Assembly (NCBI GenBank): GCA_963802635.1
Contig: CAWDJJ010000001.1
Span: forward strand, 930,001-994,000
Origin: CAVTLG01 sp963802635
GTDB taxonomy: Bacteria; Chloroflexota; Ktedonobacteria; Ktedonobacterales; Ktedonobacteraceae
DNA: 64,000 nt
Reading direction: 5' to 3'
The translations under genes and the position numbers were made by a program. This document shows, piece after piece, positions 25,432 to 34,874 of the stretch. Numbering within the stretch: the first letter of the stretch is position 1; each line of letters opens with the position of its first letter. The notes beneath the pieces are model-generated. The model ran no database searches. It saw only the letters and a program-made list of their open reading frames with translations, and was not told the DNA's origin.

Positions 25432-25740
25432 TTACAATTATCCTATTGTTCCTTCCTAATTATATACTATGCTAGTGATGAGCGGATGCGTGCGCAATGG
25501 TTGTGAAAAAGTCTATCCATAGCCGTTACCAGGGGAATTCTTTCCTAATATTTGACTTTGTATACAATGATACAGCATGCTATCTTGTAGAATAAGTTGT
25601 TGGGAAGTAGAAACAGAAGCACAGCAACTTTGGCACGTGGAACCTGTGGCCTTGGGGAAGAGGGTATATTTCTGATTTCTTCTCTTCTATCTGGCGAAGT
25701 GTTGTGTGCTGTGCTATCTCATAGGAAAGGATGAGAGCAT

Positions 25741-25881
25741 ATGTCTTTACGCCTGGTCACGTTGTTACTTGTGATACTGGTGGTGGGTGTCGCGCTGGGT
25801 GTCATGGGGATTTTCTTCATACAGTCAATACACCCATTTGCGTCTCCTGCTCCTATAATTCATCCCAGTATGCATTGGTAA
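25741..25881 (+). CDS. Small single-pass membrane protein, 46 residues
   Basis: ATG at 25741 is preceded by AGGAAAGGATGAGAGC, a good ribosome binding site, and the frame ends with TAA at 25879. The peptide begins MSLRLVTLLLVILVVGVALG, one strongly hydrophobic helix of about 22 residues, then FIQSIHPFASPAPIIHPS. The positive N-terminus suggests an N-in anchor. No known family was recognised. It stands alone between the DUF1611 promoter and the PfkB kinase gene. Confidence 0.6.
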   Translation: MSLRLVTLLLVILVVGVALGVMGIFFIQSIHPFASPAPIIHPSMHW

Positions 25882-26176
25882 TAGCATAAGAACGATGTTT
25901 GATAGAAGTACCACGCCTTGATCGCCTATATGCTCGTCAGAGGCATAGACAGTAGATCAAGTGGTGGTACTTTTGTACTGACTATTCACCGTTTTCCTGC
26001 CTAAAAACCTGTTCTGAGAGGGTAGCGCTGCACGTAGAGCGCGGAATAGTTGCCGAACATATGCCATGAAGCAATAGTGATAGTAAGACGTTGCGCTATA
26101 ATACAATTAGTCTGATTTCAGGTGGGTTTGTTGCGCATGCGTAAGATGGTTAAGAGGATATTGCTGAGGGGTCACA

Positions 26177-27469
26177 GTGAACGAGAAAGAAGCTCTTGAT
26201 AGTCAACGTGAGGGGATGGAGCCTACAACAAAGCCCTTGCGTGGTGTTCATCGTGCAATGGAAGTGGAAGCAGTGGTAGCGGGTCATGTTTGTCTGGATA
26301 TCGCGCCAACGCTGCTTGAAAGCACTGTGACGTTGACGCCAGGGTCTGCGATTGAAGCTGGTAGGGCGACCCTGACACCGGGAGGTCCGGCAGCGAACAC
26401 TGGTCTGGCGCTCTATCGCCTGGGGCTGAATACTCGGCTGATAGGCAAGATTGGCGATGATCTGTTTGGACGAGCAATCGTTCGCAGCATTGGAGTACAT
26501 GGGCTGGATATCGCTTCGAGTATGGTGGTTGTGCCGAGTGAGGAAAGCGCATATGCTGTTGTACTCAGTCCGGCTAGAAGTGGGCGCGTCGTTATTCATG
26601 CTGCTGGTTGTAGTGCAACGTTTGGGGCTGATGATATCCGCTATACGCTGCTGAAAACGGCTGGCCTGTTCTGTTTTTGCTATTCGCCATTCATGGTGCG
26701 TATGAGTCAGGACAATGGTGCTGAATTGGCGACCCTGTTCGAGCGTGCCAAGACGTATGGGATCACAACTGCACTGGATGTTGTGTTACCAGATTCTGCG
26801 AGTGCTACTCATCGTGTTGATTGGTTGGCCCTGTTAGCGACCGTTCTGCCCTTTGTTGATGTCTTTTTGCCTGCGCTAGAGGATCTCCTCTTTATGCTGC
26901 GTCGTCCATTATTCGACAAACTCGCGTCGAAAGCTGGCAGCGGGAATGTGCTGGATCTGGTAACGCCCGAAGTGGTCTCGGACCTGGGTAAGCTGCTGCT
27001 CGACATGGGCGCGAAGATAGTTGGGATCAAAGTGGGACAGCGTGGTGTCTATCTCTGTACAGCGAGTACTAATGAACTTGAACGTTTAGGACGTGCGCAA
27101 CCACCCAAGCTGATGAGCTGGGCGAGGCGCGAACTGTGGTCCCCCTGTTTCACTGCGCAAACTGTGAATACATATGGAGCTAGTGATGTGGCAAGCGCAG
27201 GCTTTCTTTTGGGATTGATGCGCGGTATGAGTCCAGAAGCGACATTATCGGCTGCTAACGCAGTACGCGCTGGTAGCATCGAGGTGGCGGATACGCTGAG
27301 TGGCGTGAAGAGCTGGCCCGAAACGTTGGAGCGCATTGCAGCGGGTTGGCCGCGCTTGCTCGTGAGTGGTAAGGGACGTTCGGCGCTGGATCTGTCAAGT
27401 TTTGGTTGGCGCTGGCAAGCGTCACAGGAGGTCTGGCAGGGACCAAAAGATTCTCGTAGCCGCTCGTAA
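26177..27469 (+). CDS. PfkB-family carbohydrate kinase
   Basis: 430 residues from a GTG at 26177. An N-terminal tail of about 30 residues precedes the ribokinase fold. GGPAANTGLALYRLGL with GKIGDDLFG is the first PfkB signature. NTYGASDVASAGFLLGLMRG is the second, where the usual D-T-x-G-A-G-D is changed to N-T-x-G-A-S-D but keeps the catalytic Asp. The family phosphorylates sugars or nucleosides; the substrate is unknown. The altered second signature and an insert near residues 240-270 set it apart from ordinary fructokinases. Confidence 0.85.
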   Translation: MNEKEALDSQREGMEPTTKPLRGVHRAMEVEAVVAGHVCLDIAPTLLESTVTLTPGSAIEAGRATLTPGGPAANTGLALYRLGLNTRLIGKIGDDLFGRAIVRSIGVHGLDIASSMVVVPSEESAYAVVLSPARSGRVVIHAAGCSATFGADDIRYTLLKTAGLFCFCYSPFMVRMSQDNGAELATLFERAKTYGITTALDVVLPDSASATHRVDWLALLATVLPFVDVFLPALEDLLFMLRRPLFDKLASKAGSGNVLDLVTPEVVSDLGKLLLDMGAKIVGIKVGQRGVYLCTASTNELERLGRAQPPKLMSWARRELWSPCFTAQTVNTYGASDVASAGFLLGLMRGMSPEATLSAANAVRAGSIEVADTLSGVKSWPETLERIAAGWPRLLVSGKGRSALDLSSFGWRWQASQEVWQGPKDSRSRS

Positions 27470-27591
27470 TACCTGGATGCTGTCCTGCTGCATGCACGAT
27501 TGACTGCTTAGCCAGCGCCAGGTTATAATCATCCTGACACAAGATATGGCGAGAGTGTGAGCCTGCTTGCGCTTTTTTACGCGCTCTCTAC

Positions 27592-27620
27592 TAGACGCTA
27601 GCTCTTATCCATGCTATCAT
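27592..27620 (+). promoter_or_regulatory. Probable promoter of the 27747 gene
   Basis: TAGACG (27592-27597), 17 bp, TATCAT (27615-27620). The predicted transcript would start about 40 bp before the stem-loop at 27667. Confidence 0.45.
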
Positions 27621-27666
27621 AATCTGAAATTGTTCTGAATGTTTTAGGGTATCAGGCACACTCTGA

Positions 27667-27724
27667 GATAGTGTTTGGTTTCAGCTCAATATTGATAAAA
27701 AGTGTGCGTGTTCCAAACACTATC
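27667..27724 (+). repeat. Conserved stem-loop element, copy A
   Basis: A 12-bp perfect stem GATAGTGTTTGG/CCAAACACTATC encloses about 34 nt that include TTTCAG and AAAAGTGTGCG. A near copy lies before rpmE at 36541-36605. Both copies lie in the 5' region of a rightward gene, 23 nt before the start codon in each case, so they may be RNA control elements, or alternatively mobile palindromic repeats. Confidence 0.7.
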
Positions 27725-27746
27725 TGAAGAAGGGAGTTGGCTTACT

Positions 27747-28211
27747 ATGAATAACTTCAACTTGTTTACATGGCTCTTTACTGATCCTGTCACTGCCGGA
27801 AACAATGCCAACCTGTCTAGCGCAGAAGCATTTCATTTTACGTATCCCTGGTTGATCTTCTGCTGCGCAGGCTTACTCATCTGTTTCTATTATTCAGTTG
27901 AGGGCCGTAAGCGCTTCGTGAAGAGTCGTCCATTGCTCAAATACATGTTTGATCGCTACCTGACCTGGTTTGCTGTGATTTGTTTTTGTGGCTTGCCGAT
28001 GCTGGCGGCGCGTATATTTATTGATGATGCCTTCTTTGCCTGGCGCATCTGGCGTTATCTCTGGCTGCTGGCTCTGGTTGCCTGGCTAGTGACCTGGGTT
28101 GTCTACCTGATCAGAAAATATCCATCTGAGCGGGCAAACTATATCGCGTACCAGAATCGACAGCAATACATCAAGACCGGTAAGCGGAAAGTCAAGGCGG
28201 CCTCGCGCTAG
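27747..28211 (+). CDS. Membrane protein of unknown function
   Basis: 154 residues from ATG 27747, which has GAAGGGAG upstream; an earlier in-frame start at 27702 falls inside the stem-loop and is not used here. It has three or four membrane helices (FTYPWLIFCCAGLLICFYY, WFAVICFCGLPMLAARIF, WLLALVAWLVTWVVYLI) and a basic C-terminus (YIKTGKRKVKAASR). No family recognised. It is followed after 9 bp by mobA. Confidence 0.65.
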   Translation: MNNFNLFTWLFTDPVTAGNNANLSSAEAFHFTYPWLIFCCAGLLICFYYSVEGRKRFVKSRPLLKYMFDRYLTWFAVICFCGLPMLAARIFIDDAFFAWRIWRYLWLLALVAWLVTWVVYLIRKYPSERANYIAYQNRQQYIKTGKRKVKAASR

Positions 28212-28220
28212 AGGTTGCAG

Positions 28221-28820
28221 ATGGACAGTGCCGCAGGTATCATCCTGGCCGGTGGACGCAGCAGACGTATGGGCAGGGACAAAGGTCTCCTGTCGCTTCC
28301 TGGTACGGGCGCAATGACCTTTGTGGAGCATCTCGTGGCACAGTTGATTCCATTGTGCGGCGAGTTGTGCCTGGTGGCGCGGGATAATGTGCAGGTTGCC
28401 GCTTACAGTGCGCGTCAACTCCCTTCTATGCGTATTGTTACCGACAATACGCCAGACACTGGTCCATTAATGGGACTGTACAGTGGCCTGAGCGCAATCC
28501 AGTCCACGTACGCGCTGGTGACGGCGGTAGATATGCCTGCTATTCAACCTGCCGTCATAGCTTTTCTGCTCTCTCTACCACGGGATGATGCGCTCCTGAT
28601 CCCACTGGTTGATGCTATGCCGCAAGTGCTGCTTGGTATCTATCCGCGTAGCGTTCTCTCGCTGATTGCCGAGCGTCTGCAGGCTGGGCGGCGTGATCTG
28701 CGTTCGCTCCTGCAGGTAGCGCCAGTTCGCTATATCGATGAAGCGCGTCTGCGCGAGGTTGATCCACATCTGCGCTCGTTTATGAACGTAAATACCCCTG
28801 ATGAGCTGGCTAAGCTGTAA
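28221..28820 (+). CDS. mobA: Molybdenum cofactor guanylyltransferase
   Basis: 199 residues from ATG 28221 (a TTG 6 bp earlier is in frame). The nucleotide-binding GIILAGGRSRRMGRDKGLL is the MobA signature (LAGGxSxRMGxDK), TDNTPDTGPLMGLYSGL is the second conserved block and VTAVDMP carries the metal-binding Asp. MobA joins GMP to molybdopterin to form the dinucleotide cofactor of DMSO-reductase-type enzymes. No other moco gene is in the window. It is likely co-transcribed with the membrane protein upstream. Confidence 0.92.
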   Translation: MDSAAGIILAGGRSRRMGRDKGLLSLPGTGAMTFVEHLVAQLIPLCGELCLVARDNVQVAAYSARQLPSMRIVTDNTPDTGPLMGLYSGLSAIQSTYALVTAVDMPAIQPAVIAFLLSLPRDDALLIPLVDAMPQVLLGIYPRSVLSLIAERLQAGRRDLRSLLQVAPVRYIDEARLREVDPHLRSFMNVNTPDELAKL

Positions 28821-29000
28821 ATTCGGAAATTTCGTGCATCTGGCGCGTGCCCTCCAACTCTACTCATGGTTGGATTTGCGCGTTAGACTACTACATCTAG
28901 TAGAGATAAGCTTAGCAATTATTCACAAAACGTCTAAAAATGGCCTTTGAATAGATGTTATCTCATCGATAGGTGGTATTTTTGAGTTCGAAATTGCTCT

Positions 29001-29088
29001 CTAGGGTACCTGAGTAGTTACCTCTAAACGCCATCTCGCTTCTCGCTCTTCGTTACCACTGTCGTACTAGGGTACCTGAGTAGTTACC
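29001..29088. repeat. Two 22-bp direct repeats
   Basis: CTAGGGTACCTGAGTAGTTACC occurs at 29001-29022 and again at 29067-29088, 66 bp apart. The second copy overlaps the stop codon of the leftward coiled-coil gene. It may be a recombination scar or a protein site. Confidence 0.7.
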
Positions 29089-30103
29089 ACGGCCTGTGGC
29101 CGAGCTGATTACTCCGCATTATTAGTTGAGTATAGTCCTGATTTAGCTGTTCCTGCGTTCTAATTAGATTGTTCTCTTGTTGTTGGACTCTCTGTTCTTT
29201 ATCTTCCAACCATTGATCTATTTGCTCTACTTCTTGTCTTGCCTTTAGCGCTATATCCTGTTTATTTTGCTGGTATTGCTGCCAATCTGCATTTAAACTT
29301 GGCCGCTCTTGTTTCACAACATTGAGATCATTTTGCTGCTTTTGCCAATTTAGCCAATATTGCTGTAGTTGAGCATGCCGCCCTGTGTGCTCAGTCAGCT
29401 CCTGATTTAGCTGTCCCTGCGTTTGATTTAGACCGTTCTCTAGTCTTTGGAGTCTCTGTCCGTCGTTTTCCAACTGTTGACGAATCTGCTCTGTTGCATG
29501 TTGTGGCAGCACATTTGAAAGCCGTACTAGCTCGTAATGTTGAAAAGCTGTATTTAATCTTATCCGCTCTTGGTTCACAGACGTCTGTAACTGATCCCTA
29601 GTGTAATTTGGAAACTGTTGATTTAAAAAATTGAAATCATCTTGCCGCTTTTGCCACTGTTGACGATCTGCCTGTAGCTGATTACTCTGCGCTATTAGTT
29701 GAGTATAGTCCTGATTTAGCTGTTCCTGCGTTTTAGTTAGACCGTTCTCTAGTTGTTGGAGTATACGCTCTCTCTCATTCAACTGTTGACCCATCTGCTC
29801 TATTTCTTGTTGTGTCCGTAGTAGCATATTATATGTATATTGCTGATATTTCAGCTTTGTTGCATTTAAATTTGTCCGCTCTTGTTTCACAACATTGAGA
29901 TCATTTTGCTGCTTTTGCCAATTTAGCCAATCTCGCTGTAGTTGAGCAAGCTGCATTTCTCGCGTTACGGGCTGAAACTCATGATACCCCAGATTCTCCT
30001 GACGAGTAAGCTGTGTAACGTCTATAGTATGTGTTAACGGTTGCTGTCCAGTAATATTGTCATGAGCATCCCTAATTTCCGGATTTCTTGGGAATGGTTG
30101 CAC
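29084..30103 (-). CDS. Gln-rich coiled-coil protein, paralogue 1
   Basis: 339 residues from GTG 30103 (AAAAGGAAAG upstream). After about 55 residues the whole protein is heptad-like and very rich in Gln, Asn, Leu and Arg. Internal repeats of about 95-110 residues are seen, built from units such as LQRDWLNWQKQQNDLNVVKQ, ERxxLNAxxQxYQ and LENGLTKTQEQLNQDYTQL. No membrane helix, signal peptide or enzymatic domain is visible. It is closely related to the next gene (30491-31720), and the regions upstream of both are also duplicated. It may be a structural or scaffold protein. No known family was recognised. Confidence 0.7.
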   Translation of the reverse strand: MQPFPRNPEIRDAHDNITGQQPLTHTIDVTQLTRQENLGYHEFQPVTREMQLAQLQRDWLNWQKQQNDLNVVKQERTNLNATKLKYQQYTYNMLLRTQQEIEQMGQQLNERERILQQLENGLTKTQEQLNQDYTQLIAQSNQLQADRQQWQKRQDDFNFLNQQFPNYTRDQLQTSVNQERIRLNTAFQHYELVRLSNVLPQHATEQIRQQLENDGQRLQRLENGLNQTQGQLNQELTEHTGRHAQLQQYWLNWQKQQNDLNVVKQERPSLNADWQQYQQNKQDIALKARQEVEQIDQWLEDKEQRVQQQENNLIRTQEQLNQDYTQLIMRSNQLGHRPW

Positions 30104-30262
30104 AGTTATTTCTTTCCTTTTGTAACAAATGCAAAATGGATAAACAGCAGCACTTTTTCATCTCTCGCTGTTTTGAACACCTTTGCCTCATTTTAGACCC
30201 ACTACAGAGCATACCTGACACAAGAGGTTTTTTCCAGGACATCTACAGGACATCTTTGCAAA
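30104..30262. repeat. Duplicated upstream region, copy 1
   Basis: About 160 bp before coiled-coil gene 1 match 31721-31885 before gene 2. Shared parts include TGTAACAAATGCAAAA, CATCTCTCGCTGTTTTGAAC and GGACATCTACAGGACATC. The gene and its promoter region were duplicated together. The rest of the gap to 30490 holds no gene. Confidence 0.85.
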
Positions 30263-30490
30263 AAGGTACATCACATCACTTTCTTCGCCTTTCGATGGTC
30301 TCTTGCTATGTGGATTTTGGTCTTTCCACGTGTTTCAAAAAGTCTTGCTGTTTGCTGCTTGAACTCTTTTCCAGGCAAAAACAATCGCACCAAAGCACTC
30401 ATACGTTAAGACTATGGCTATTGTCATCGTCGACATCTTCGCTTGCGCATTTTGGTGGGCAATACTGCATGAATTTTGGCACTCTTTCCC

Positions 30491-31720
30491 CTAAGGGTTA
30501 GAGATTCTATATGCACTGTAGCCGAGCAGATTACCCCGCGCTGTTAGCACAGCAGACTCCTGAGTTAGCTGTTCCTGCGTTTGCATTAGACCGTTCTCTA
30601 GTGCTAGGACTCTCTGTTCGGTATTTCCCAACTGTTGCTTATTCTGATTTATTTCTTGTTGTGCCTGTAGTGCTATATTTAGTTCATTTTGCTGTCTCTG
30701 CTGCAAAGCTGCATTTAAGTTCATCCGCTCTTGATTCACACACGCCGGTAACTGATCATTAGTATAACCTGGAAACCGTTGCTGCAAAAATGTGAGACTA
30801 TTTAGCCGACTTTGCCGATCTCGCCAATTTTGCCAAGCTTGCTGTAGTTGAGCATGCCGCTCTGTGTGCTCAGTCAGCTCCTGATTTAGCTGTCCCTGCG
30901 TTTGATTTAGACCCCTCTCTAGTCTTTGGACTCTCTGTTCTTGATTATTCAAAAGTTGAAAAATCTGCTGTTCCTGCACTGTTACCGGGAGATTTGAATA
31001 TAGCGCTAGTTGGTTGTAAGATGTCATAGCTGTATTGAGGCGTGCCCGCTCTCGGATCACATGCGTATCTAATACTGACCGAGTATAATGTGGGCCTAAC
31101 GTTTGTGTCACAAGATTGCGCTCATTTTGCCACTGCTGCCGATCTGCCTGTAGCTGATTACTCTGCGCTGTTAGCAGAGCATGCTCCTGAGTTAGCTGTT
31201 CCAGATTTAGCTGTTCCAGATTTGGCTGTCCCTGTATCTCGTTTAGGCACCTCTCGAGTCTTTGAAGCATACGTCCTCTCTCATCCAACTGTTGCTGCAT
31301 CTGATCTATTTGTTCTTGTGCCTGTCGTGTTATATTTAGTTCATTTTGCTGTAAAGCTGCATTTAAGTTTGCCCGCTCTGTGTCCACAGACGCCTGTAAC
31401 TGCTCCCTAGTATAATTTGGAAACTGTTGATTCAAAAAATTGAGATTATTTTGCCGAACCTGCCAATTTCCCCAATCTTGCTGTAGTTGAGCATGATGCA
31501 TTTCTCGCGTCGGGAGCAGATACCTATAACGCTCTCCACTAGAAGTGCCTCCACCATCCATCCACAGTAGTGGCTTCTTCCCAAATTGGCGCATTTCCTT
31601 ACGAGCATGCTGTAGAAAGTCTTCAATACGTGTTTCCTGTGGCTGTCCAGTAGTATGGTCATAAGTATCCCACATAGCTTCTGAAGGGGTTGTTTCCCGA
31701 CTTCTTGAGTCTGATCGCAC
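30491..31720 (-). CDS. Gln-rich coiled-coil protein, paralogue 2
   Basis: 409 residues from GTG 31720 (AAGAAGGAA upstream). The architecture matches paralogue 1: a 70-residue non-repetitive head (SRETTPSEAMWDTYDHTTGQ), then tandem coiled-coil repeats with the units QQDWGNWQVRQNNLNFLNQQ, LERGLNQTQGQLNQELTEH and QELTQEHALLTAQSNQLQ. The head shares only D/H-x-TGQ-type positions with paralogue 1. The repeat number differs between the two, so unequal exchange within the repeats is likely. Confidence 0.7.
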   Translation of the reverse strand: MRSDSRSRETTPSEAMWDTYDHTTGQPQETRIEDFLQHARKEMRQFGKKPLLWMDGGGTSSGERYRYLLPTREMHHAQLQQDWGNWQVRQNNLNFLNQQFPNYTREQLQASVDTERANLNAALQQNELNITRQAQEQIDQMQQQLDERGRMLQRLERCLNEIQGQPNLEQLNLEQLTQEHALLTAQSNQLQADRQQWQNERNLVTQTLGPHYTRSVLDTHVIRERARLNTAMTSYNQLALYSNLPVTVQEQQIFQLLNNQEQRVQRLERGLNQTQGQLNQELTEHTERHAQLQQAWQNWRDRQSRLNSLTFLQQRFPGYTNDQLPACVNQERMNLNAALQQRQQNELNIALQAQQEINQNKQQLGNTEQRVLALENGLMQTQEQLTQESAVLTARGNLLGYSAYRISNP

Positions 31721-31885
31721 AGTTATTTATTTCCTTCTTTTTGTAACAAATGCAAAAATGTATAAACAGCGGCATTTTTCATCTCTCGCTGTTTTGAACA
31801 CCTTTGCCTAATTTTAGACCTACTACTGAGCATACCTGACACAAGAGGTTTTTTCCAGGACATCTACAGGACATCTTTGCAAAAC
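31721..31885. repeat. Duplicated upstream region, copy 2
   Basis: Partner of 30104-30262 (see there). It sits between coiled-coil gene 2 and the fni stop codon and holds no gene. Confidence 0.85.
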
Positions 31886-31888
31886 GGT

Positions 31889-33025
31889 TTACATGATCTT
31901 TGGTATATGCGGCCAGCGGCGACGCGCCATATGCTTCAGCTCATCCTCGAAGCCGCGCAGAGTCAACCATTCGCGTGTTGCGCCTGTCACAACAATATCA
32001 GCCTGGCGTAACTGTGAAATATTCATGGCCCCACTCAATTGCATAGCAATTTTTAACTCACTGATGAACCCTTCCAATAGCTCACAGACTTTCTCATAGC
32101 TTTCACTGGCTGCCTTGAGGAAAGGTAAGCCTATACCGACGAGTGTTGCACCAAGGGCCAGGGCACGCGCTACATCCAGACCGTTGCGTACGCCGCCAGT
32201 GGCGATAACTGGCAACTGTGCTGATACTGTCTCTACGATAGCAATTGGTGTGGCAATTCCCCAGTCGCGGTAAAGCAGACCGATGTGCATCATTTGCTCG
32301 GCACCGTGGGACTGTGCACGCATAGCTTCCAGTGCTGACATACTGCTCCCGCCAGCTCCTCCCACGTCGAGCGCGGCAATTCCGCAGGCGCGCAACTGCA
32401 AGGCTTGCTCACGGCAGATACCCGCTCCTGTTTCCTTTGCGATAACTGGAAGTGCAATTTGCGCAGTCAACGTGCGTAATGCGGCCACTTCACCTATCGT
32501 ACGATGATCTCCTTCGAGCTGCGTAGCCTCCTGCAGACTGTTCATGTGCACCGCCAAAGCGTTTGCTCCGATCATATCGATGGCGCTTTGTATCTGTTTG
32601 AGTGTAAATGCCTCGTGGTGCACCTGCGTAATCAATTGCGGCGCGCCAACGTTAGCGAGCAAGAAGGCATGAGGTGCACACTCGCGGGTGACTGCATAGC
32701 TGGCTGCTACATCAGGATTGACAATGGCAGCGCGCTGGCTGCCTACGCCCAGGGCCAGACCATAGTGTTCTGCAGCCCGGGCCAGATTGCGATTAATATG
32801 GGTCACATCTGGATGGCCTCCTGTAAGTGAGGACATCAAGAGAGGGTAGCGCAATGCGTGACCAAGAAATGGCACTGAAGTATCAATGCCATCCAGGTCT
32901 ACCTCTGGCAGAGCTTGATGCACAAAGTGAATATCGTGCCAGTTCGCCTGTTGTGGAACGGCAACATCCTGTGCCAGGGCAATATTGACATGCTCGATCT
33001 TGCGTTGTTTGACTTCATCGGACAT
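31889..33025 (-). CDS. fni: Type 2 isopentenyl-diphosphate delta-isomerase
   Basis: 378 residues from ATG 33025 (MSDEVKQRKIEHV); an extension to 33097 would overlap the upstream gene by 80 bp. FMN/NADPH-dependent IDI-2 interconverts isopentenyl and dimethylallyl diphosphate. Visible motifs: RKIEHVNIAL, MSSLTGG, LGVGSQRAA, HMNSLQEATQLEGD, KETGAGI, DVGGAGGSS and ATGGVRNG, which bind FMN and substrate. It starts 11 bp inside the end of the mannosyltransferase gene, so the two are probably translated in a coupled way, in keeping with polyprenol metabolism. Confidence 0.95.
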   Translation of the reverse strand: MSDEVKQRKIEHVNIALAQDVAVPQQANWHDIHFVHQALPEVDLDGIDTSVPFLGHALRYPLLMSSLTGGHPDVTHINRNLARAAEHYGLALGVGSQRAAIVNPDVAASYAVTRECAPHAFLLANVGAPQLITQVHHEAFTLKQIQSAIDMIGANALAVHMNSLQEATQLEGDHRTIGEVAALRTLTAQIALPVIAKETGAGICREQALQLRACGIAALDVGGAGGSSMSALEAMRAQSHGAEQMMHIGLLYRDWGIATPIAIVETVSAQLPVIATGGVRNGLDVARALALGATLVGIGLPFLKAASESYEKVCELLEGFISELKIAMQLSGAMNISQLRQADIVVTGATREWLTLRGFEDELKHMARRRWPHIPKIM

Positions 33026-34754
33026 CAGCTTTGAGGGTCCTTTCTGCTTGTTTCTGCCTATATTTGACGACCAGGAGGTAGACAAGGGGTATACCAAAGA
33101 TTAAGGCTGATTGGTAGGTAGCAAGTGGTGCCCTGGTGAAGCCTACGAAGGTATAGATTAATAATGCTGTGCCGGAGAGTAGCATGATCATAGAGGTAAA
33201 TGTATCAAAGCGGCGCAGTGCCACAAGCCATAAGATCCAAAGAATATACCAGGGCCAGAACCAGCCGGAGACGAGAATCATGTAGCAGAAGACTGCGATG
33301 GCACAACTGCTCAACAGCGTATCCAGCCCTGGCGTGCTTATGTGTTGATTATTGGCTGATAAGTTGTCTGTGGGCGTCGATGTCTGGCCCTTGTGGCGTA
33401 TCTTACCACAAAGGTTCGCGTAGATCAGGATGAATATAAAAATTGCTGAGGCACGTACCGTCATATCTGCGGCAGTTGCAGGCTGCAGGAAGCCCGGTAT
33501 TTTCTTGCCAGCAGCATGCAAGAAGAGACTGCGCAGCGGTGCGACCAGAATACTTATCGGCGCGTACCCAAATTGCGAGAGGTCGACAGCCGAGGTAATA
33601 TCGAAAAAAGTCTGTGCTCCACGCCAGAATGGCAGCATAATCAGTATGGCTGGCGCAAGCATAAAAAGCACCTGCCAGCCGAAATTGAGAAAGAGCCGCA
33701 GGCCATTTTTTTCCGCCCGCAGGTCGAACCACACATAAAGCGGCGCAATCAGCAGCGTGATGAGATTAATGCCGATAGCCAGGCTAAACACAAATAGCAC
33801 ACAGAGGTGTAGAAACCAGGGTGTGCGCAAGAACGCCAGACGACCAGTTTTCGATGTCGCATGTTGGGCCTGCTCACGGCGTTGGTGTGTCTGCTGCACT
33901 TGCAGGATATACAGCCAGGTTGCCACGAGAAATAGGCAAATCAACAGACCATCATTATGGCCGCTGCTCGCCAGTTCAATGAGAGCCAGTGGACTCCAGG
34001 CGTAGAGTAGCGTGCCGAGGAGACGACGTTGTGGAGCAAGTTTGCCAAGGATGAGCCAGATGAGCACGCAATTGATAAGGTGGGTGAGCAATGTAAAGCC
34101 CTTGAACAGGAAGAGCGAGACCATTGGGTTGCTACTGATGCTGACAAGTAGCGAGGCTATACAGAGCCATAAAGGCCCGTAGATATTACGCGTGGAGTAG
34201 CCAGAGATCACCCAGGTAAGATAAGGATCTTTGAGTACGGCAAACTGTTTGGGCGTAGTATTTAATGGATCTGCATGGTAAATAGCCAGGATGCGGCCAG
34301 AAAATATCGAGTTGAAGGCATCATCTGAAAAGATGCGAGGCTGGACCAGTAATGTTAGCCCAAAGAGCAACGCACCTCCTAAAAGCAGATAGAGCGTGCT
34401 TCGTGGTAGCATTTCCTGTTGCGGTATGCGCACAGCTCTCGTAATTATAAATATGTATGTACTTATCAAGCCCAGGATGATCAGACCGAGTATGACTGGC
34501 GAGAGCCAGACATGGTGTATGATTGCCGTTTCCAGGGTCGATAGAGGAAACTGTGAAGCAGAGAGTATCTGCGGCCAGATGGCAACCAGCGGCGTTTCGC
34601 TCAAAGGAATGTCGAGTAACATTGAACTGATCACCAGGAGGAGGTAACACAACTCAAAGACGCACGCACCAACAAATAAACCGTACATTGGTTTGACTTG
34701 CTGTTTGGCCCGTATCGTGGTTGGAGCAGGGGCATTCTGCTGCGATATCATCAA
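33015..34754 (-). CDS. GT-C polyprenol-phosphate mannosyltransferase-like membrane protein
   Basis: 579 residues with about 12-13 transmembrane helices. In the first periplasmic loop the motif IFSDDAFNSIFSGRILA near residue 150 gives the acidic pair expected of GT-C enzymes, and STRNIYGPLWLCIASLLVS is the next conserved stretch. This arrangement is found in MptA/MptB-type alpha-1,6-mannosyltransferases and GT87 proteins that use a polyprenol-phosphate sugar donor. The acceptor is unknown. It shares an operon with fni, which supplies isoprenoid precursors. Confidence 0.75.
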   Translation of the reverse strand: MMISQQNAPAPTTIRAKQQVKPMYGLFVGACVFELCYLLLVISSMLLDIPLSETPLVAIWPQILSASQFPLSTLETAIIHHVWLSPVILGLIILGLISTYIFIITRAVRIPQQEMLPRSTLYLLLGGALLFGLTLLVQPRIFSDDAFNSIFSGRILAIYHADPLNTTPKQFAVLKDPYLTWVISGYSTRNIYGPLWLCIASLLVSISSNPMVSLFLFKGFTLLTHLINCVLIWLILGKLAPQRRLLGTLLYAWSPLALIELASSGHNDGLLICLFLVATWLYILQVQQTHQRREQAQHATSKTGRLAFLRTPWFLHLCVLFVFSLAIGINLITLLIAPLYVWFDLRAEKNGLRLFLNFGWQVLFMLAPAILIMLPFWRGAQTFFDITSAVDLSQFGYAPISILVAPLRSLFLHAAGKKIPGFLQPATAADMTVRASAIFIFILIYANLCGKIRHKGQTSTPTDNLSANNQHISTPGLDTLLSSCAIAVFCYMILVSGWFWPWYILWILWLVALRRFDTFTSMIMLLSGTALLIYTFVGFTRAPLATYQSALIFGIPLVYLLVVKYRQKQAERTLKADVR

Positions 34755-34874
34755 AATGACTATCTTCCTTTGTTGATCTAAAAGGATAGGAGAATCACAT
34801 CGTGTGGTGCTCCCCTTGTGTATACAACGTAATAGACGCTAGGGGAGCCACTATTTTATCGATGCATGTGCTCT

